Shown here in pieces: positions 28,815-37,359 of a stretch of 64,000 nucleotides of DNA. The stretch is from the NCBI RefSeq assembly GCF_947504145.1, contig NZ_CANNGQ010000005.1:124001-188000 (forward strand). Reading direction: 5' to 3'. Under the pieces are notes generated by a model. The model worked only from the letters and a program-made list of their open reading frames with translations. It was not told where the DNA came from and did not search any database. The stretch is from an uncultured Microbulbifer sp. (GTDB lineage Bacteria; Pseudomonadota; Gammaproteobacteria; Pseudomonadales; Cellvibrionaceae). Both the position numbers and the translations under genes were made by a program. The first letter of the stretch is position 1. The number at the start of each line of letters is the position of its first letter.

Positions 28815-28881
28815 TGGCGGTACAAGGTGAATAAAAGTTTCTAGCCAAACCTTATATCTATAAAAAAGGAAGGGGAAATCG

Positions 28882-31521
28882 ATGCTCAAGCGCAACAAAC
28901 TCGCTCTCTCGATTAGTGCAGCTGTACTGAGTGGTGGCCTGATGGCTCCGCTGGCAGTTGCTCAGCAAACCGAAGCTCTGGAAGAGGTTACCGTTACTGG
29001 TATCCGCGGAGCACTGCAAGACGCCGTAAATATCAAACGTGACGCGACCTCTTTGGTCGACGCTGTATCTGCAGAAGACGTGGGCAAGTTCCCCGATTCT
29101 GACGTGGGTGAAGCTCTGGGCCGCATCCCGGGTATCACCGTAGGTCGTGCATTTGGTCAAGGTGCCTCTGTATCCATTCGCGGTGCAGCACCTGCGATGA
29201 CTCTGACCCAGCTTAACGGTCAGAACGTTGCCTCTACCGGCTGGTTTGATCAGGTACCGGTTGACCGTAGCTTCAACTACTCTTTGCTGCCGTCCGAGCT
29301 GATCGGTGGAATCGAAGTTTACAAGTCTTCCCAGGCTGACCTGAATGAAGGCGGTATCGGTGGTACTGTCATCGTCAAAACCCGCAAGCCGCTGGATATG
29401 GATGCAAATACTGCATTTATCAGTACTAAAGGCCGCGTTGGCACCATCAGTGATGAGCTGGCTCCGGAGCTGTCCGGCTTGTACAGCTGGAAAAATGATT
29501 CCGAAACCTTCGGTGTGCTGCTTTCTGCCGCTGTTGAAGACCGTGAGTACGTTCGCCGCGGTACCGAATCTGACTACCGCTGGTCTGGTGATGTTGCCCC
29601 GACCACTTTCCTGCAGGATCAAGAGCGTAAAGCCCTGGACGTAACCCTGCAGTACGCGCCAACTGACGCCCTGTCTTTCGCGCTGCACGCCATGACTTTG
29701 GACCTGGAAGCAAACAATACCAACAACAGTTTGTACCTGTTCTCCCTGGCTGGTGACAACGTTACCTGTCATTCAGAAAATGCTGCCGGCCTGTGTACTT
29801 CCAGCACAACTGAAAACTCTACCGTAGCAAACAAAACCTTCAACCAGACTTGGGGCCGTCAGTCCTCAATGAGCTCAGATACTTTCGATTTCAGTGGTGA
29901 ATTCGAGGGTGAAGGCTTCCGTGCAAGCGGTAACATCGGTTCCTCCAAGGCTGCTGGCGGTACTGACTACACCACCAACTTCTCTCACTTCAGTGATGCA
30001 ATGTCCCTTTGGCAGGGTTCCATTGACGCCACTGGTAAAGAGATTCAAATCGATCCGACTCTGGATCCGAGCCTGACTCTGGACAACTATGCGCCGACTG
30101 CTTCCCCAGAAAGCTGGGCGGTAGGTAGTGGCCCGGCAGAAGACGAAGAAGTCTACGCACAGCTGGATGTTGAGTTTGACCTCAATGTAGGCATTCTGAC
30201 CGCGTTTAAAACGGGCGTACGCTGGACCGATCACGATGTAAATCGTCGCGCCTATCGCGGTGTGTTCAAAACCACCCTGGACGAAGATGGCGAAGTAATT
30301 AACGACCCAGCGGTTGTTGATACCGATAGCCTGTACAACGGTAGCTACGAGATTGGTCAGGATGGCTTCACTGCGCCGAAGCCCGATCTGGATGCGATGA
30401 TTGCCGCCACCAATGCCAGCCTGGACAAGTGGGTTGAAGCTCGTGCGGGTTACTCCGACCTGAACGAAGAAAATACCGCGCTTTACGGTATGTTCACTTT
30501 CGAAACCGGTGCTCTGCGCGGTAACTTCGGCCTGCGTTATATCTCTACCGATGTAACTCGCACCCAGTACGAGCTGGATGGTTCTGACCTGCGCGAGGGC
30601 GATCTGCCGCGCAATAATGGCTACAGCTACTCGCTGACCGATCACACTGCAGATTACAGTGATTTCCTGCCGAGCGTAAACGTAACCTACGATCTGTCTG
30701 AAGAGCTGGTTCTGCGCGCGTCCGCTTCCCAGACCATCAGTCGTCCGAATTACGATGACATGCTGGTGACTTACAATGGTTTCGATGACAGCAACGCACT
30801 GAACCAGACTGCTCGTCTGGGTAGTGAAGCACTGCTGCCAATGAAATCCACCAACGCCGATATCTCTCTCGAGTACTACTATGGCGATGGCAACCTCGTA
30901 TCTGCCACTTACTTCGTCAAGTCCATCGACGACTTTGTAACTTCCGAAATCACTCCTGACCAGTCTATTGGTCTGGTTGACCCGGATGGCGGAGATAGCT
31001 GGGCTATCGAATCTCTCCAGAATGCTGGCGGTGCCGATATCCAGGGTCTTGAGCTTCAAGTTCAACACGCGTTCGACAACGGCTTTGGTGTAGCGGCTAA
31101 CTACACCTACACCGATGCAGACGCGCCATCAGAAGCGTTTATGGATCAGGTTCCGGTCTTCACCGAGTCTTCCGAACACGCGTATAACCTGATGGGCTAC
31201 TGGGAGAATGATTCATTCTCCGCGCGTATGGCCTATAACTTCCGCTCTGAGTACATGATTCGTGACGGTGGTTTCTGGTATGGTAACCGTATGCACGATG
31301 ACTTCGGTTCTCTGGATCTGAGCTTGAACTGGTATGCTACTGAGAACCTGGATATTACTTTTGAAGCAGTAAACCTGCTGGAAGAAGACGATATTCAGTA
31401 CGGTGTTGCTGACAAAGATAGCTCTGAAACTGGTCAGAAGGTGACTCTGCAGGAAGGCTTCCCGGCCTGGTCCTTTGCAGGCGAAGCAGTGTACCAGTTG
31501 GGTGCAAGCTACAAGTTCTAA
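28882..31521 (+). CDS. TonB-dependent outer-membrane receptor, probably for chito-oligosaccharides
   Basis: An 879-residue receptor. Signal peptide 1-27 (ends AVAQQ), TonB-box region EEVTVTG at about 34-40, plug domain at about 50-170 (SVSIRGAAP, GGIGGTVIVKTRKP), and a beta-barrel ending YQLGASYKF. The last residue is Phe, as needed for BAM recognition. Two cysteines lie close together in an early barrel loop (TCHSENAAGLC). Tandem NagR operators place it in the GlcNAc regulon, so GlcNAc oligomers are the likely ligand. A strong terminator follows. Confidence 0.88.
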   Translation: MLKRNKLALSISAAVLSGGLMAPLAVAQQTEALEEVTVTGIRGALQDAVNIKRDATSLVDAVSAEDVGKFPDSDVGEALGRIPGITVGRAFGQGASVSIRGAAPAMTLTQLNGQNVASTGWFDQVPVDRSFNYSLLPSELIGGIEVYKSSQADLNEGGIGGTVIVKTRKPLDMDANTAFISTKGRVGTISDELAPELSGLYSWKNDSETFGVLLSAAVEDREYVRRGTESDYRWSGDVAPTTFLQDQERKALDVTLQYAPTDALSFALHAMTLDLEANNTNNSLYLFSLAGDNVTCHSENAAGLCTSSTTENSTVANKTFNQTWGRQSSMSSDTFDFSGEFEGEGFRASGNIGSSKAAGGTDYTTNFSHFSDAMSLWQGSIDATGKEIQIDPTLDPSLTLDNYAPTASPESWAVGSGPAEDEEVYAQLDVEFDLNVGILTAFKTGVRWTDHDVNRRAYRGVFKTTLDEDGEVINDPAVVDTDSLYNGSYEIGQDGFTAPKPDLDAMIAATNASLDKWVEARAGYSDLNEENTALYGMFTFETGALRGNFGLRYISTDVTRTQYELDGSDLREGDLPRNNGYSYSLTDHTADYSDFLPSVNVTYDLSEELVLRASASQTISRPNYDDMLVTYNGFDDSNALNQTARLGSEALLPMKSTNADISLEYYYGDGNLVSATYFVKSIDDFVTSEITPDQSIGLVDPDGGDSWAIESLQNAGGADIQGLELQVQHAFDNGFGVAANYTYTDADAPSEAFMDQVPVFTESSEHAYNLMGYWENDSFSARMAYNFRSEYMIRDGGFWYGNRMHDDFGSLDLSLNWYATENLDITFEAVNLLEEDDIQYGVADKDSSETGQKVTLQEGFPAWSFAGEAVYQLGASYKF

Positions 31522-31540
31522 GAACTTTGCCTAGCTAATA

Positions 31541-31573
31541 AAAGGCCCAGCTTTTCAGCTGGGCCTTTTTTTT
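31541..31573 (+). terminator. Rho-independent terminator after the TonB receptor
   Basis: A 12-bp stem AAAGGCCCAGCT/AGCTGGGCCTTT with a 4-base loop is followed by a long T run. It lies 18 bases before the halogenase-like gene, which must depend on read-through or a promoter of its own. Confidence 0.92.
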
Positions 31574-31590
31574 GTCTGAAAGTGGTTGCT

Positions 31591-33114
31591 ATGAAAATAA
31601 AAAAAATTGCGATTGTCGGTGGTGGAACGGCTGGCTGGATGGCCGCAAATCACCTCGGCGTGGAGCTGGCCAACGACCCGGATATCGAAATTACGGTTAT
31701 CGAGTCCAAAGATGTACCGGTAATTGGTGTAGGGGAGGGGACTGTTCCCAGAATTAAAGAGACCCTAGACCGGTTTGGTATATCGGAAGTTGCCATGCTG
31801 GCCAGTTGCGATACGACGTTTAAAACAGGCATTAAATTTTCCAATTGGATGTCGCGGGAGTCGGGAGATGAATTTTATTATCACCCGTTCAGCACTCCTT
31901 ATCCGCAGGGGTTTGATGTAACTGACTACTGGCTATCTCAGAACCCTGAATATTGTTTTTCCCATATCTCCGAATCTTTTGCGTTGTCTGAGCAGGACCG
32001 CTGTCCCAAGCGTAAGTCTTCCGGGCCTTATGTGGGTGCTGTTGACTATGCCTACCACTTTAATGCCGGTAAATTTTCTGAGCTGATCGCGAGCAACGCG
32101 AAACAGCGATTTGGCGTAAAGCACAAGTTTGCGACCGTAAAAGATGTAATCCTCCGCGAGGATGGTGGGATTGGTTCTCTCGTTTACAGTGATGGCGAGA
32201 GCGAAGCCTACGATTTTTACCTGGATTGCAGCGGGTTCAGCGCCGTACTGTTGGGTGGTGCTCTGAAAACAGCGTTTGAAGATAAATCGGACCGTATTCT
32301 GACGGACTCCGCTCTGGTGCTTCAGGAACCCAGCACACCGGACTCCGCTATTCGACCCTACACCACAGCGAGGGCGCACAAGGCAGGGTGGATCTGGGAT
32401 ATTCCATTGACAACGCGGCGCGGGTTGGGCTGTGTGTATGCTAGTAAATACATGTCAGATGAAGAAGCGCTGGGAGAGTTCTCCGAATATGTCGGTCGGC
32501 AGTTGCAGATTGATGAAGTGCGAAAAATACCTATGAAAATAGGGTTTCGTGAGAAATTCTGGCAAAAGAACTGCGTGGCCTTCGGGCTGGCCCAAGGTTT
32601 TGTAGAGCCCCTGGAGGCGACATCTATTCTGGTGACGGACTTTTCTGCCAATCTGCTGGCCAAGCGATTTCCGCGTTATTATGACGATATTCCGCAATTG
32701 TCCGGCTATTACAACAAAGTTGTTCGCTATACCTGGGAGCGAGTGATTGATTTTGTTCAATTGCATTACTGTATTTCCGACCGACGGGACACTCAGTTCT
32801 GGATTGACTGTACGGAAAAGACGAAACTGTCAGAAGAGTTGTCAGATCGTTTAGAGCGCTGGTCTATTGCTACTCCCAAAAGCCTGGATTTTTTCAGTGC
32901 TTTTGACATTTTCGGCGTCGAAAATTATCTCTACGTACTGTACGGCATGAAGTTCCCGACAAAGCCAATTGCTCTCAGTGATGTGGAAAGTACGAAAGCG
33001 TCGGAAATTGTCGAAGCTGCGCGAAAGCAATCGGAAAGCCTGGCCGGGGAGCTGATGCCGCAACGGGCCTGGTTGACGGAGTTGCAGCAACATTTGAAGC
33101 GCGCTGGCATGTGA
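31591..33114 (+). CDS. Flavin-dependent tryptophan-halogenase family protein
   Basis: A 507-residue protein of the PF04820 family. The FAD loop GGGTAGW is at 10-16. The lysine that handles the hypohalous intermediate is K78 in TFKTGIKF. The hallmark WIWDIP is at 267-272. The active-site Glu is E342 in FVEPLEATSI; the next residue is Ala where PrnA has Ser. Members beside TonB receptors are common in marine Proteobacteria and some brominate free indole in vitro, but their natural substrate is unknown. The ATG at 31591 is preferred to the GTG at 31582. Base composition is visibly more AT-rich than the neighbours. Confidence 0.85.
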   Translation: MKIKKIAIVGGGTAGWMAANHLGVELANDPDIEITVIESKDVPVIGVGEGTVPRIKETLDRFGISEVAMLASCDTTFKTGIKFSNWMSRESGDEFYYHPFSTPYPQGFDVTDYWLSQNPEYCFSHISESFALSEQDRCPKRKSSGPYVGAVDYAYHFNAGKFSELIASNAKQRFGVKHKFATVKDVILREDGGIGSLVYSDGESEAYDFYLDCSGFSAVLLGGALKTAFEDKSDRILTDSALVLQEPSTPDSAIRPYTTARAHKAGWIWDIPLTTRRGLGCVYASKYMSDEEALGEFSEYVGRQLQIDEVRKIPMKIGFREKFWQKNCVAFGLAQGFVEPLEATSILVTDFSANLLAKRFPRYYDDIPQLSGYYNKVVRYTWERVIDFVQLHYCISDRRDTQFWIDCTEKTKLSEELSDRLERWSIATPKSLDFFSAFDIFGVENYLYVLYGMKFPTKPIALSDVESTKASEIVEAARKQSESLAGELMPQRAWLTELQQHLKRAGM

Positions 33115-33181
33115 GCGGTCGGACGAGTTAAGGATTGTAGGCAGGGTAGCCAAAAGTGATTCAGGTTGAACTTGGAGTTCG

Positions 33182-33898
33182 GTGAAATTGAATACGCAAG
33201 TATTGAACGTTGGCGAAGAGAAAAATACGATTGTCGTCATGGACGATTTTCTGGGGGGCGCTGAGGCGGAGGACCTGGTGGCCTTTGCGAGCAAGTCGAG
33301 CTTTGCTCCCTGGCCGATCGCTGCCGAGCGCAAAGGCTACCCCGGCGTCCGCGCGGCGGCGCCTGAGCATCATGCAAGGATGATGATGGATCGGCTGGAT
33401 GATGTGATTCGGGAGCGATTCGCTGTACCCGAAAGTCACGAGCTGAAGATTCATCAGGAAACGCTGAACCTGATTACCGTGCCGGAAGAGGAGCTTGGCC
33501 CCCTGCAGCGGGCTCCCCATTTCGATACCAGCGCGCCGGGGCTTTACGCGGTATTGCTGTATCTGTGTGACGAAAGCCATGGTGGCACCGGCTTTTATCA
33601 GCATAAGAGTACTGGCTACGAAACGATCTCACCTCAGCGGGTCGAACACTACCTGGACCGTTGTTATGTCGAGTTCAACAAGTTCCGTCGGCCCAAAAAG
33701 TACTGCCTGGACTCAGACGACTTGTTCACGCGGGTGGGTTTCGTACCTGCAAAATTTAATCGACTTGTCATATACCGCGGGAACACTTTACACAGTGCCA
33801 ATATTCTTAGTGACAAAAGTATCAGCTTTAGTCCGGTAGATGGGCGCCTGACGGCCAACCTGTTTGTGAGCTACGAAGCTCCTCAGGTGAATCCTTGA
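33182..33898 (+). CDS. DUF6445-type protein, 2OG/Fe(II)-oxygenase-like
   Basis: A 238-residue soluble protein starting with GTG behind a GGAG ribosome site. It shows H113-x-D115 (PHFDTSAP), a distal H204 (RGNTLHSAN) and R222 (GRLTANLF). This is the spacing expected for a double-stranded beta-helix that binds iron and 2-oxoglutarate. It resembles DUF6445, a family found repeatedly next to tryptophan-halogenase-like genes. Catalysis is inferred from the motif only. It follows the halogenase-like gene by 67 bases. Confidence 0.7.
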   Translation: MKLNTQVLNVGEEKNTIVVMDDFLGGAEAEDLVAFASKSSFAPWPIAAERKGYPGVRAAAPEHHARMMMDRLDDVIRERFAVPESHELKIHQETLNLITVPEEELGPLQRAPHFDTSAPGLYAVLLYLCDESHGGTGFYQHKSTGYETISPQRVEHYLDRCYVEFNKFRRPKKYCLDSDDLFTRVGFVPAKFNRLVIYRGNTLHSANILSDKSISFSPVDGRLTANLFVSYEAPQVNP

Positions 33899-34006
33899 GC
33901 GTTTCAAGTGCCTATTCCGCGGCGGTATCAGATGTAGGCCGTTTTTACCTGCACGAGTGACTGGCAAACTGGACCGGTCTGGTGTAACTTTTTGCTTCCC
34001 TTTTTG

Positions 34007-34023
34007 AGTATAAAAAATATACT
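34007..34023. repeat. Short AT-rich inverted repeat before sapC
   Basis: AGTATAAAAAATATACT is a perfect 6-bp inverted repeat around five A. It lies 43 bases before sapC in a 168-base gap and is likely promoter or operator DNA rather than a terminator. Confidence 0.4.
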
Positions 34024-34066
34024 GTCCGGGTTTTTAGAATAACTTCAAATTTCAATAAGGTGTTGT

Positions 34067-34783
34067 ATGGCCACTGTAGAAGCCCCAAAAATCGTTCCTC
34101 TGCGCAGCGATGTGCACGGTAAGCTGAAAGTCCGTGAACTGGGGACCTTTGAGCACGTCAAGAACGCACACATGGTGCCGGTAACTGCTCACGAATTTTC
34201 TCGTCTGGGTGCCGAATACCCGATCGTTTTTGTCAAGAATTCCGATACCGACCAGTTTCAGTCTGTTGCTTTGTTGAGCCTGAAAGTAGGCGAAAACCTG
34301 TTTGTAGATGGCGAAAAGTGGAAGGGCGTTTTCGTTCCGGGCGCTGTTCGCAATCATCCTTTCGTTCTGGCCCCGGCTGGCGAGAACAAAGAGCAGCTGA
34401 TGGTTGGTCTGGTAGAGAACAGCCCGGTTGTTGGCGAAGAAGAGGGCAATGCCCTGTTCGACGAGTCCGGTAAAGAGTCCGAGTACCTGAAGGCCAAGAA
34501 AGAGGCGCTGGTGGGTTACCTGGAAAGTGACCAGATGACCAAGGCTTTTATCACCATTCTGGCTGAGAAAGATTTGCTGACCACTCAGAACGTTGCGGTC
34601 AACGCAGGTGGTGAGAAGATCAATCTGACCGGTATCTACATGGTCGATGAGAAGAAACTGGGCGAGCTGAGCGAAGAAGACTTCGCAGACTTCCGCAAGC
34701 GCGGCTTCCTGCCGCCGCTGTTCGCGCAGCTGGGCTCCATGCACCAGTTCTCTCGTCTGGCGCGGATGCAGGCTGAGGGCTGA
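34067..34783 (+). CDS. SapC family protein
   Basis: A 238-residue soluble protein of the SapC family. The family was named from a Campylobacter S-layer-associated gene, and its biochemical role is unknown. Typical segments are HAHMVPVTAHEF-like VKNAHMVPV, FPIVFVK-like YPIVFVKNS, and the repeated KSEYL/AKKEAL region. There is no signal peptide or membrane helix. SapC genes recur beside TonB receptors and halogenase-like genes in carbohydrate-uptake loci, as here. It has its own upstream gap and a strong GGTG-rich leader. Confidence 0.8.
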   Translation: MATVEAPKIVPLRSDVHGKLKVRELGTFEHVKNAHMVPVTAHEFSRLGAEYPIVFVKNSDTDQFQSVALLSLKVGENLFVDGEKWKGVFVPGAVRNHPFVLAPAGENKEQLMVGLVENSPVVGEEEGNALFDESGKESEYLKAKKEALVGYLESDQMTKAFITILAEKDLLTTQNVAVNAGGEKINLTGIYMVDEKKLGELSEEDFADFRKRGFLPPLFAQLGSMHQFSRLARMQAEG

Positions 34784-34795
34784 TCCCTGCTGTCG

Positions 34796-34851
34796 GGGAG
34801 CTTCCTGCTCCCTGATGTTCCCGGTCTCGCTCTTTCTGGGCGAGCTCCGGG
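34796..34851 (+). other. Two hairpins after sapC
   Basis: GGGAGC/GCTCCC with loop TTCCT is followed by a larger stem (CCCGG with CCGGG outside, CTCGC with GCGAG inside). Neither has a U-tract. They probably stabilise or separate the sapC message from the permease that starts 25 bases later. Confidence 0.4.
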
Positions 34852-34875
34852 GTCTCTACCCCCGGTAATCCCACC

Positions 34876-35913
34876 ATGTTTTTTACCCGCTACGCCGCCT
34901 GGCTAACATTCCTCGGAGCTTTTTACGGGCTTTGGGCGCTGTTTGTATTTGGGCGGGATAAGTGGGGCGTGGTGGCGGAACACTGGCCCATGGCGCTTTC
35001 AATGGCTGTTGGCAGCTACGCTGCAGGCTCTACGCCTATGGGTGGTGGTACCGTGGGCTTCCCGGTATTGGTATTGCTGTTCGATATGCCCGCCAGCCTC
35101 GGCCGGGATTTCAGTTTTGCGGTGCAGTCCATCGGTATGGTCAGTGCCAGTATCTTTATTCTCTGCCGTCGCCAGCCGTTGGCCTGGAGCATGTTGCGCG
35201 GCGCCATGATCGGGGCGCTGGTCGGCACGCCGCTGGGTATTCTGTTTTTATCCCCGTTGATTCCTGAGTTGTGGATAAAACTGGCATTTGCGGTGATTTG
35301 GGGGAGCTTCGGGGTGTTGCACCTGTACCGGCTGCCGGAAATTACTGCCCACAGCGGAATGGGGGCGGGCGCTTCTGTGCGGGAGTTTCGTCTCGGGCTT
35401 GTGGCTGGCGTTTGTGCTGGCGGCATGGCAGCGGCGATTACCGGGGTGGGGATTGATATGGTGATTTACGCCCTGCTGGTTTTGCTTTGCCGGGTGGATC
35501 TCAAGGTGGCCATTCCCACTTCGGTGATCATCATGGCGTTCACCTCACTGGTGGGGGTTGCGGTGAAAACCGCCACCAGCACCTGGCAGCCGGGAGTGCT
35601 GGGCAATTGGCTGGCTGCGGCACCGGTGGTAGCGCTGGGCGCGCCGCTGGGGGTCTTTGTGGTGGGGCTGATTGGTCGCAAACCCACGTTGCTGGTGGTG
35701 GCCGTGTTGTGTATTGGCCAGTATCTGTGGACCGGCTATACCGAGCGCGACACTCTGGGCGCAGCGGGTATGTTTGTGTTTGCCGGTGCGGTCGTGATCT
35801 GTTTGTTGGGCTTTGAGTGGCTGCGCCGCAAGGGCAATACTGGCAGTGTTGACGTGCCGGAGCACCCGGCCGCCTCGCACTCAAATGATGGCCTGGGGCA
35901 GCCCGCTGCCTGA
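34876..35913 (+). CDS. TSUP/TauE-SafE family permease
   Basis: A 345-residue inner-membrane protein with about eight to nine hydrophobic helices. The family's glycine-rich repeats are visible: GSYAAGSTPMGGGTVGFPVL in the first half and AAAITGVGIDMVIYALLVL in the second. Members export sulfite, sulfoacetate or other organic anions. Substrate cannot be inferred from the neighbours. The C-terminal tail is hydrophilic. Confidence 0.82.
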   Translation: MFFTRYAAWLTFLGAFYGLWALFVFGRDKWGVVAEHWPMALSMAVGSYAAGSTPMGGGTVGFPVLVLLFDMPASLGRDFSFAVQSIGMVSASIFILCRRQPLAWSMLRGAMIGALVGTPLGILFLSPLIPELWIKLAFAVIWGSFGVLHLYRLPEITAHSGMGAGASVREFRLGLVAGVCAGGMAAAITGVGIDMVIYALLVLLCRVDLKVAIPTSVIIMAFTSLVGVAVKTATSTWQPGVLGNWLAAAPVVALGAPLGVFVVGLIGRKPTLLVVAVLCIGQYLWTGYTERDTLGAAGMFVFAGAVVICLLGFEWLRRKGNTGSVDVPEHPAASHSNDGLGQPAA

Positions 35914-35959
35914 CTTCCTGTAGTTCTCTGCGCTTCTCGGGGTTTATTGGCGGCGCAAT

Positions 35960-35993
35960 AAAAAAGGCGACTTCGCAAGAAGTCGCCTTTTTT
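35960..35993. terminator. Bidirectional terminator between tauE-like gene and tRNA-Gln
   Basis: A 9-bp stem GGCGACTTC/GAAGTCGCC with loop GCAA is flanked by A6 and T6. It serves the permease on the plus strand and the tRNA-Met/tRNA-Gln transcript on the minus strand. Confidence 0.92.
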
Positions 35994-35998
35994 ATATA

Positions 35999-36073
35999 TG
36001 GCTGGGGTGGAAGGATTCGAACCTTCGCATGACGGGATCAAAACCCGCTGCCTTACCGCTTGGCTACACCCCA
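35999..36073 (-). tRNA. tRNA-Gln (anticodon TTG), copy 1
   Basis: A 75-base tRNA on the minus strand with acceptor TGGGGTG/CACCCCA, discriminator G and encoded CCA. The anticodon loop gives TTG and the T-arm contains GGTTCGAATCC. It lies 39 bases after tRNA-Met in the same transcript. It is identical to the copy at 41277. Confidence 0.97.
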
Positions 36074-36112
36074 GTAAAGGTGCTGTGAGTCTGGTTTCTC
36101 ACAGAGGGAAAA

Positions 36113-36189
<77 letters not shown>

Positions 36190-36219
36190 ACTGAAAGTCT
36201 CGGCTAACCGAGGGCGCGC

Positions 36220-36248
36220 ATTATCGGGCCACCTCGGGAAGCTGTCAA
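36220..36248 (-). promoter_or_regulatory. Strong sigma-70 promoter for tRNA-Met/tRNA-Gln
   Basis: Read on the minus strand: a perfect TTGACA (complement of 36243-36248), exactly 17 bases, then GATAAT (complement of 36220-36225), then a GC-rich stretch GCGCGCCC. The GC discriminator is the hallmark of stable-RNA promoters under ppGpp control. Confidence 0.88.
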
Positions 36249-36305
36249 CACCTTTTTAGTAAATTAATCAGTAGCTTAGCGTGTAATGTGTTTTTTGGTG
36301 CGCAA

Positions 36306-37220
36306 TCAGCGCCCGCGGCCGATGGCGGCGAGTAGGGAGCCAAAAACAACGGTAATTGCGCCAACCCAGCTGATCCAGTTCATGGGTTCCACTTCGATGT
36401 ATTCCGGCCATAGAGTGCCGATGATGGCGCTCAGCGCCAGGGTCATCAGCGGCACCAGCGCCAGGGTGGCGCTAACCCGCGAAGCTTCCCAGGCCCCCAT
36501 GGCTTTGGCGAAAGCGCCGTAGGCAATCAGGGTGTTAGCCGTCAGGAACAGCAGCAGTCCCCAGCCGAGGGCGTCCAGTTGCAGGGCGCTGGTGGGGTGG
36601 GACACCGGTAGAAAGCACAGGCTGCCGGCAATGTAGATCAGCATCAGCAGGTTCTGCGGGCGGGACTGGGCGACGATCTTCTTCTGAAACAGGCCGTAGA
36701 CAGCCCAGGTCACCGCCGCGACTATCACCATACCGACACCGATCAGGTATTGGCGGTCCTCGCCGTCCATCAGCTCCTGAATGCGCAGGTTGAAGAACAG
36801 GGGCAGACCGATGCAAACAAGCCCGACACCCATCCACTGGCGCGCGGAAAAGCGTTCGCCCAGAAAGGCCACACTGAAAATCAAAAGCAGTAGTGGTGCC
36901 AGTTGGATCAATACCTGCAGAGCACCCGGGGTGATGTAGTTGAGGCCTGTGGCATAGGCGATGTAGTTGCCGAGAAGGCCGCCAACGGCCAGTAGGGAAT
37001 ACGGCAGTAACTTTCCCTTAAACAGGCTGCGCAGGTCCAGATCTCTTCGCCAGCCGTACCAGGCGCCGGCAAACAGGGCGGCCCCAAAGAAGCGATACCA
37101 GGTAACGGTGGTGGAGTCCATGTCGGCGATCAGGCCTTTCATGGCGATGGGTAGCAGTGCCCACAGAAAGGCGGTGGTCAGGGCCAGGGGCAGGCCGACT
37201 CTCCAGTTGGATTGGTACAT
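36306..37220 (-). CDS. EamA-family (DMT) permease
   Basis: A 304-residue inner-membrane protein with about ten hydrophobic helices in two EamA repeats. The first runs from residue 10 (PLALTTAFLWALLPIAMKG) to about 135, the second from about 150 (IGVGMVIVAAVTWAVYGLF) to the end. Drug/metabolite transporters of this type usually export amino acids or metabolites. Nothing nearby indicates the substrate. It is transcribed towards tRNA-Met. Confidence 0.82.
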   Translation of the reverse strand: MYQSNWRVGLPLALTTAFLWALLPIAMKGLIADMDSTTVTWYRFFGAALFAGAWYGWRRDLDLRSLFKGKLLPYSLLAVGGLLGNYIAYATGLNYITPGALQVLIQLAPLLLLIFSVAFLGERFSARQWMGVGLVCIGLPLFFNLRIQELMDGEDRQYLIGVGMVIVAAVTWAVYGLFQKKIVAQSRPQNLLMLIYIAGSLCFLPVSHPTSALQLDALGWGLLLFLTANTLIAYGAFAKAMGAWEASRVSATLALVPLMTLALSAIIGTLWPEYIEVEPMNWISWVGAITVVFGSLLAAIGRGR

Positions 37221-37297
37221 GGCAACCTATGGTAGTAGCGCAATGGGTGATACTGCGAGCAAGTGGGTTGCGGGCCCCGTGGATGACGGTTGCGCAT

Positions 37298-37322
37298 CCC
37301 GGCGCTCTGGTGGAGCGCCGGG
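37298..37322. other. Strong GC hairpin between ychF and the EamA gene
   Basis: A perfect 10-bp stem CCCGGCGCTC/GAGCGCCGGG with loop TGGTG. Neither strand has a following U-tract, so it is not a classical terminator. It may stabilise the ychF 3' end or slow transcription. Confidence 0.45.
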
Positions 37323-37359
37323 TGTGTGGAGGGGTGCTGGGGTGTTGGCGGAAGGAGCG

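Larger units (their letters stand above)
28473..28881. other. Control region between pyk and the TonB receptor
   Basis: 409 bases holding the pyk terminator (28497-28527) and two tandem NagR operators (28773-28814). The TonB receptor start follows with a strong AAGGAAGGGGA ribosome site at about 28866. Minus-strand reading frames here show no recognisable protein. Confidence 0.7.

Noticed and set aside
28409..28825. Minus-strand frame across the pyk-TonB receptor gap
   Set aside because: It overlaps the pyk end, its terminator and an operator, and its translation has no recognisable feature.
31591..33114. A free-tryptophan 7-halogenase for secondary metabolite synthesis
   Set aside because: No biosynthetic genes or flavin reductase are adjacent, and the gene sits in a receptor/SapC context where related enzymes do not act on free tryptophan as main substrate.
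34007..34023. AT-rich inverted repeat before sapC as a terminator
   Set aside because: The stem is AT-only apart from one pair and is not followed by a T run; promoter or operator DNA is more likely.
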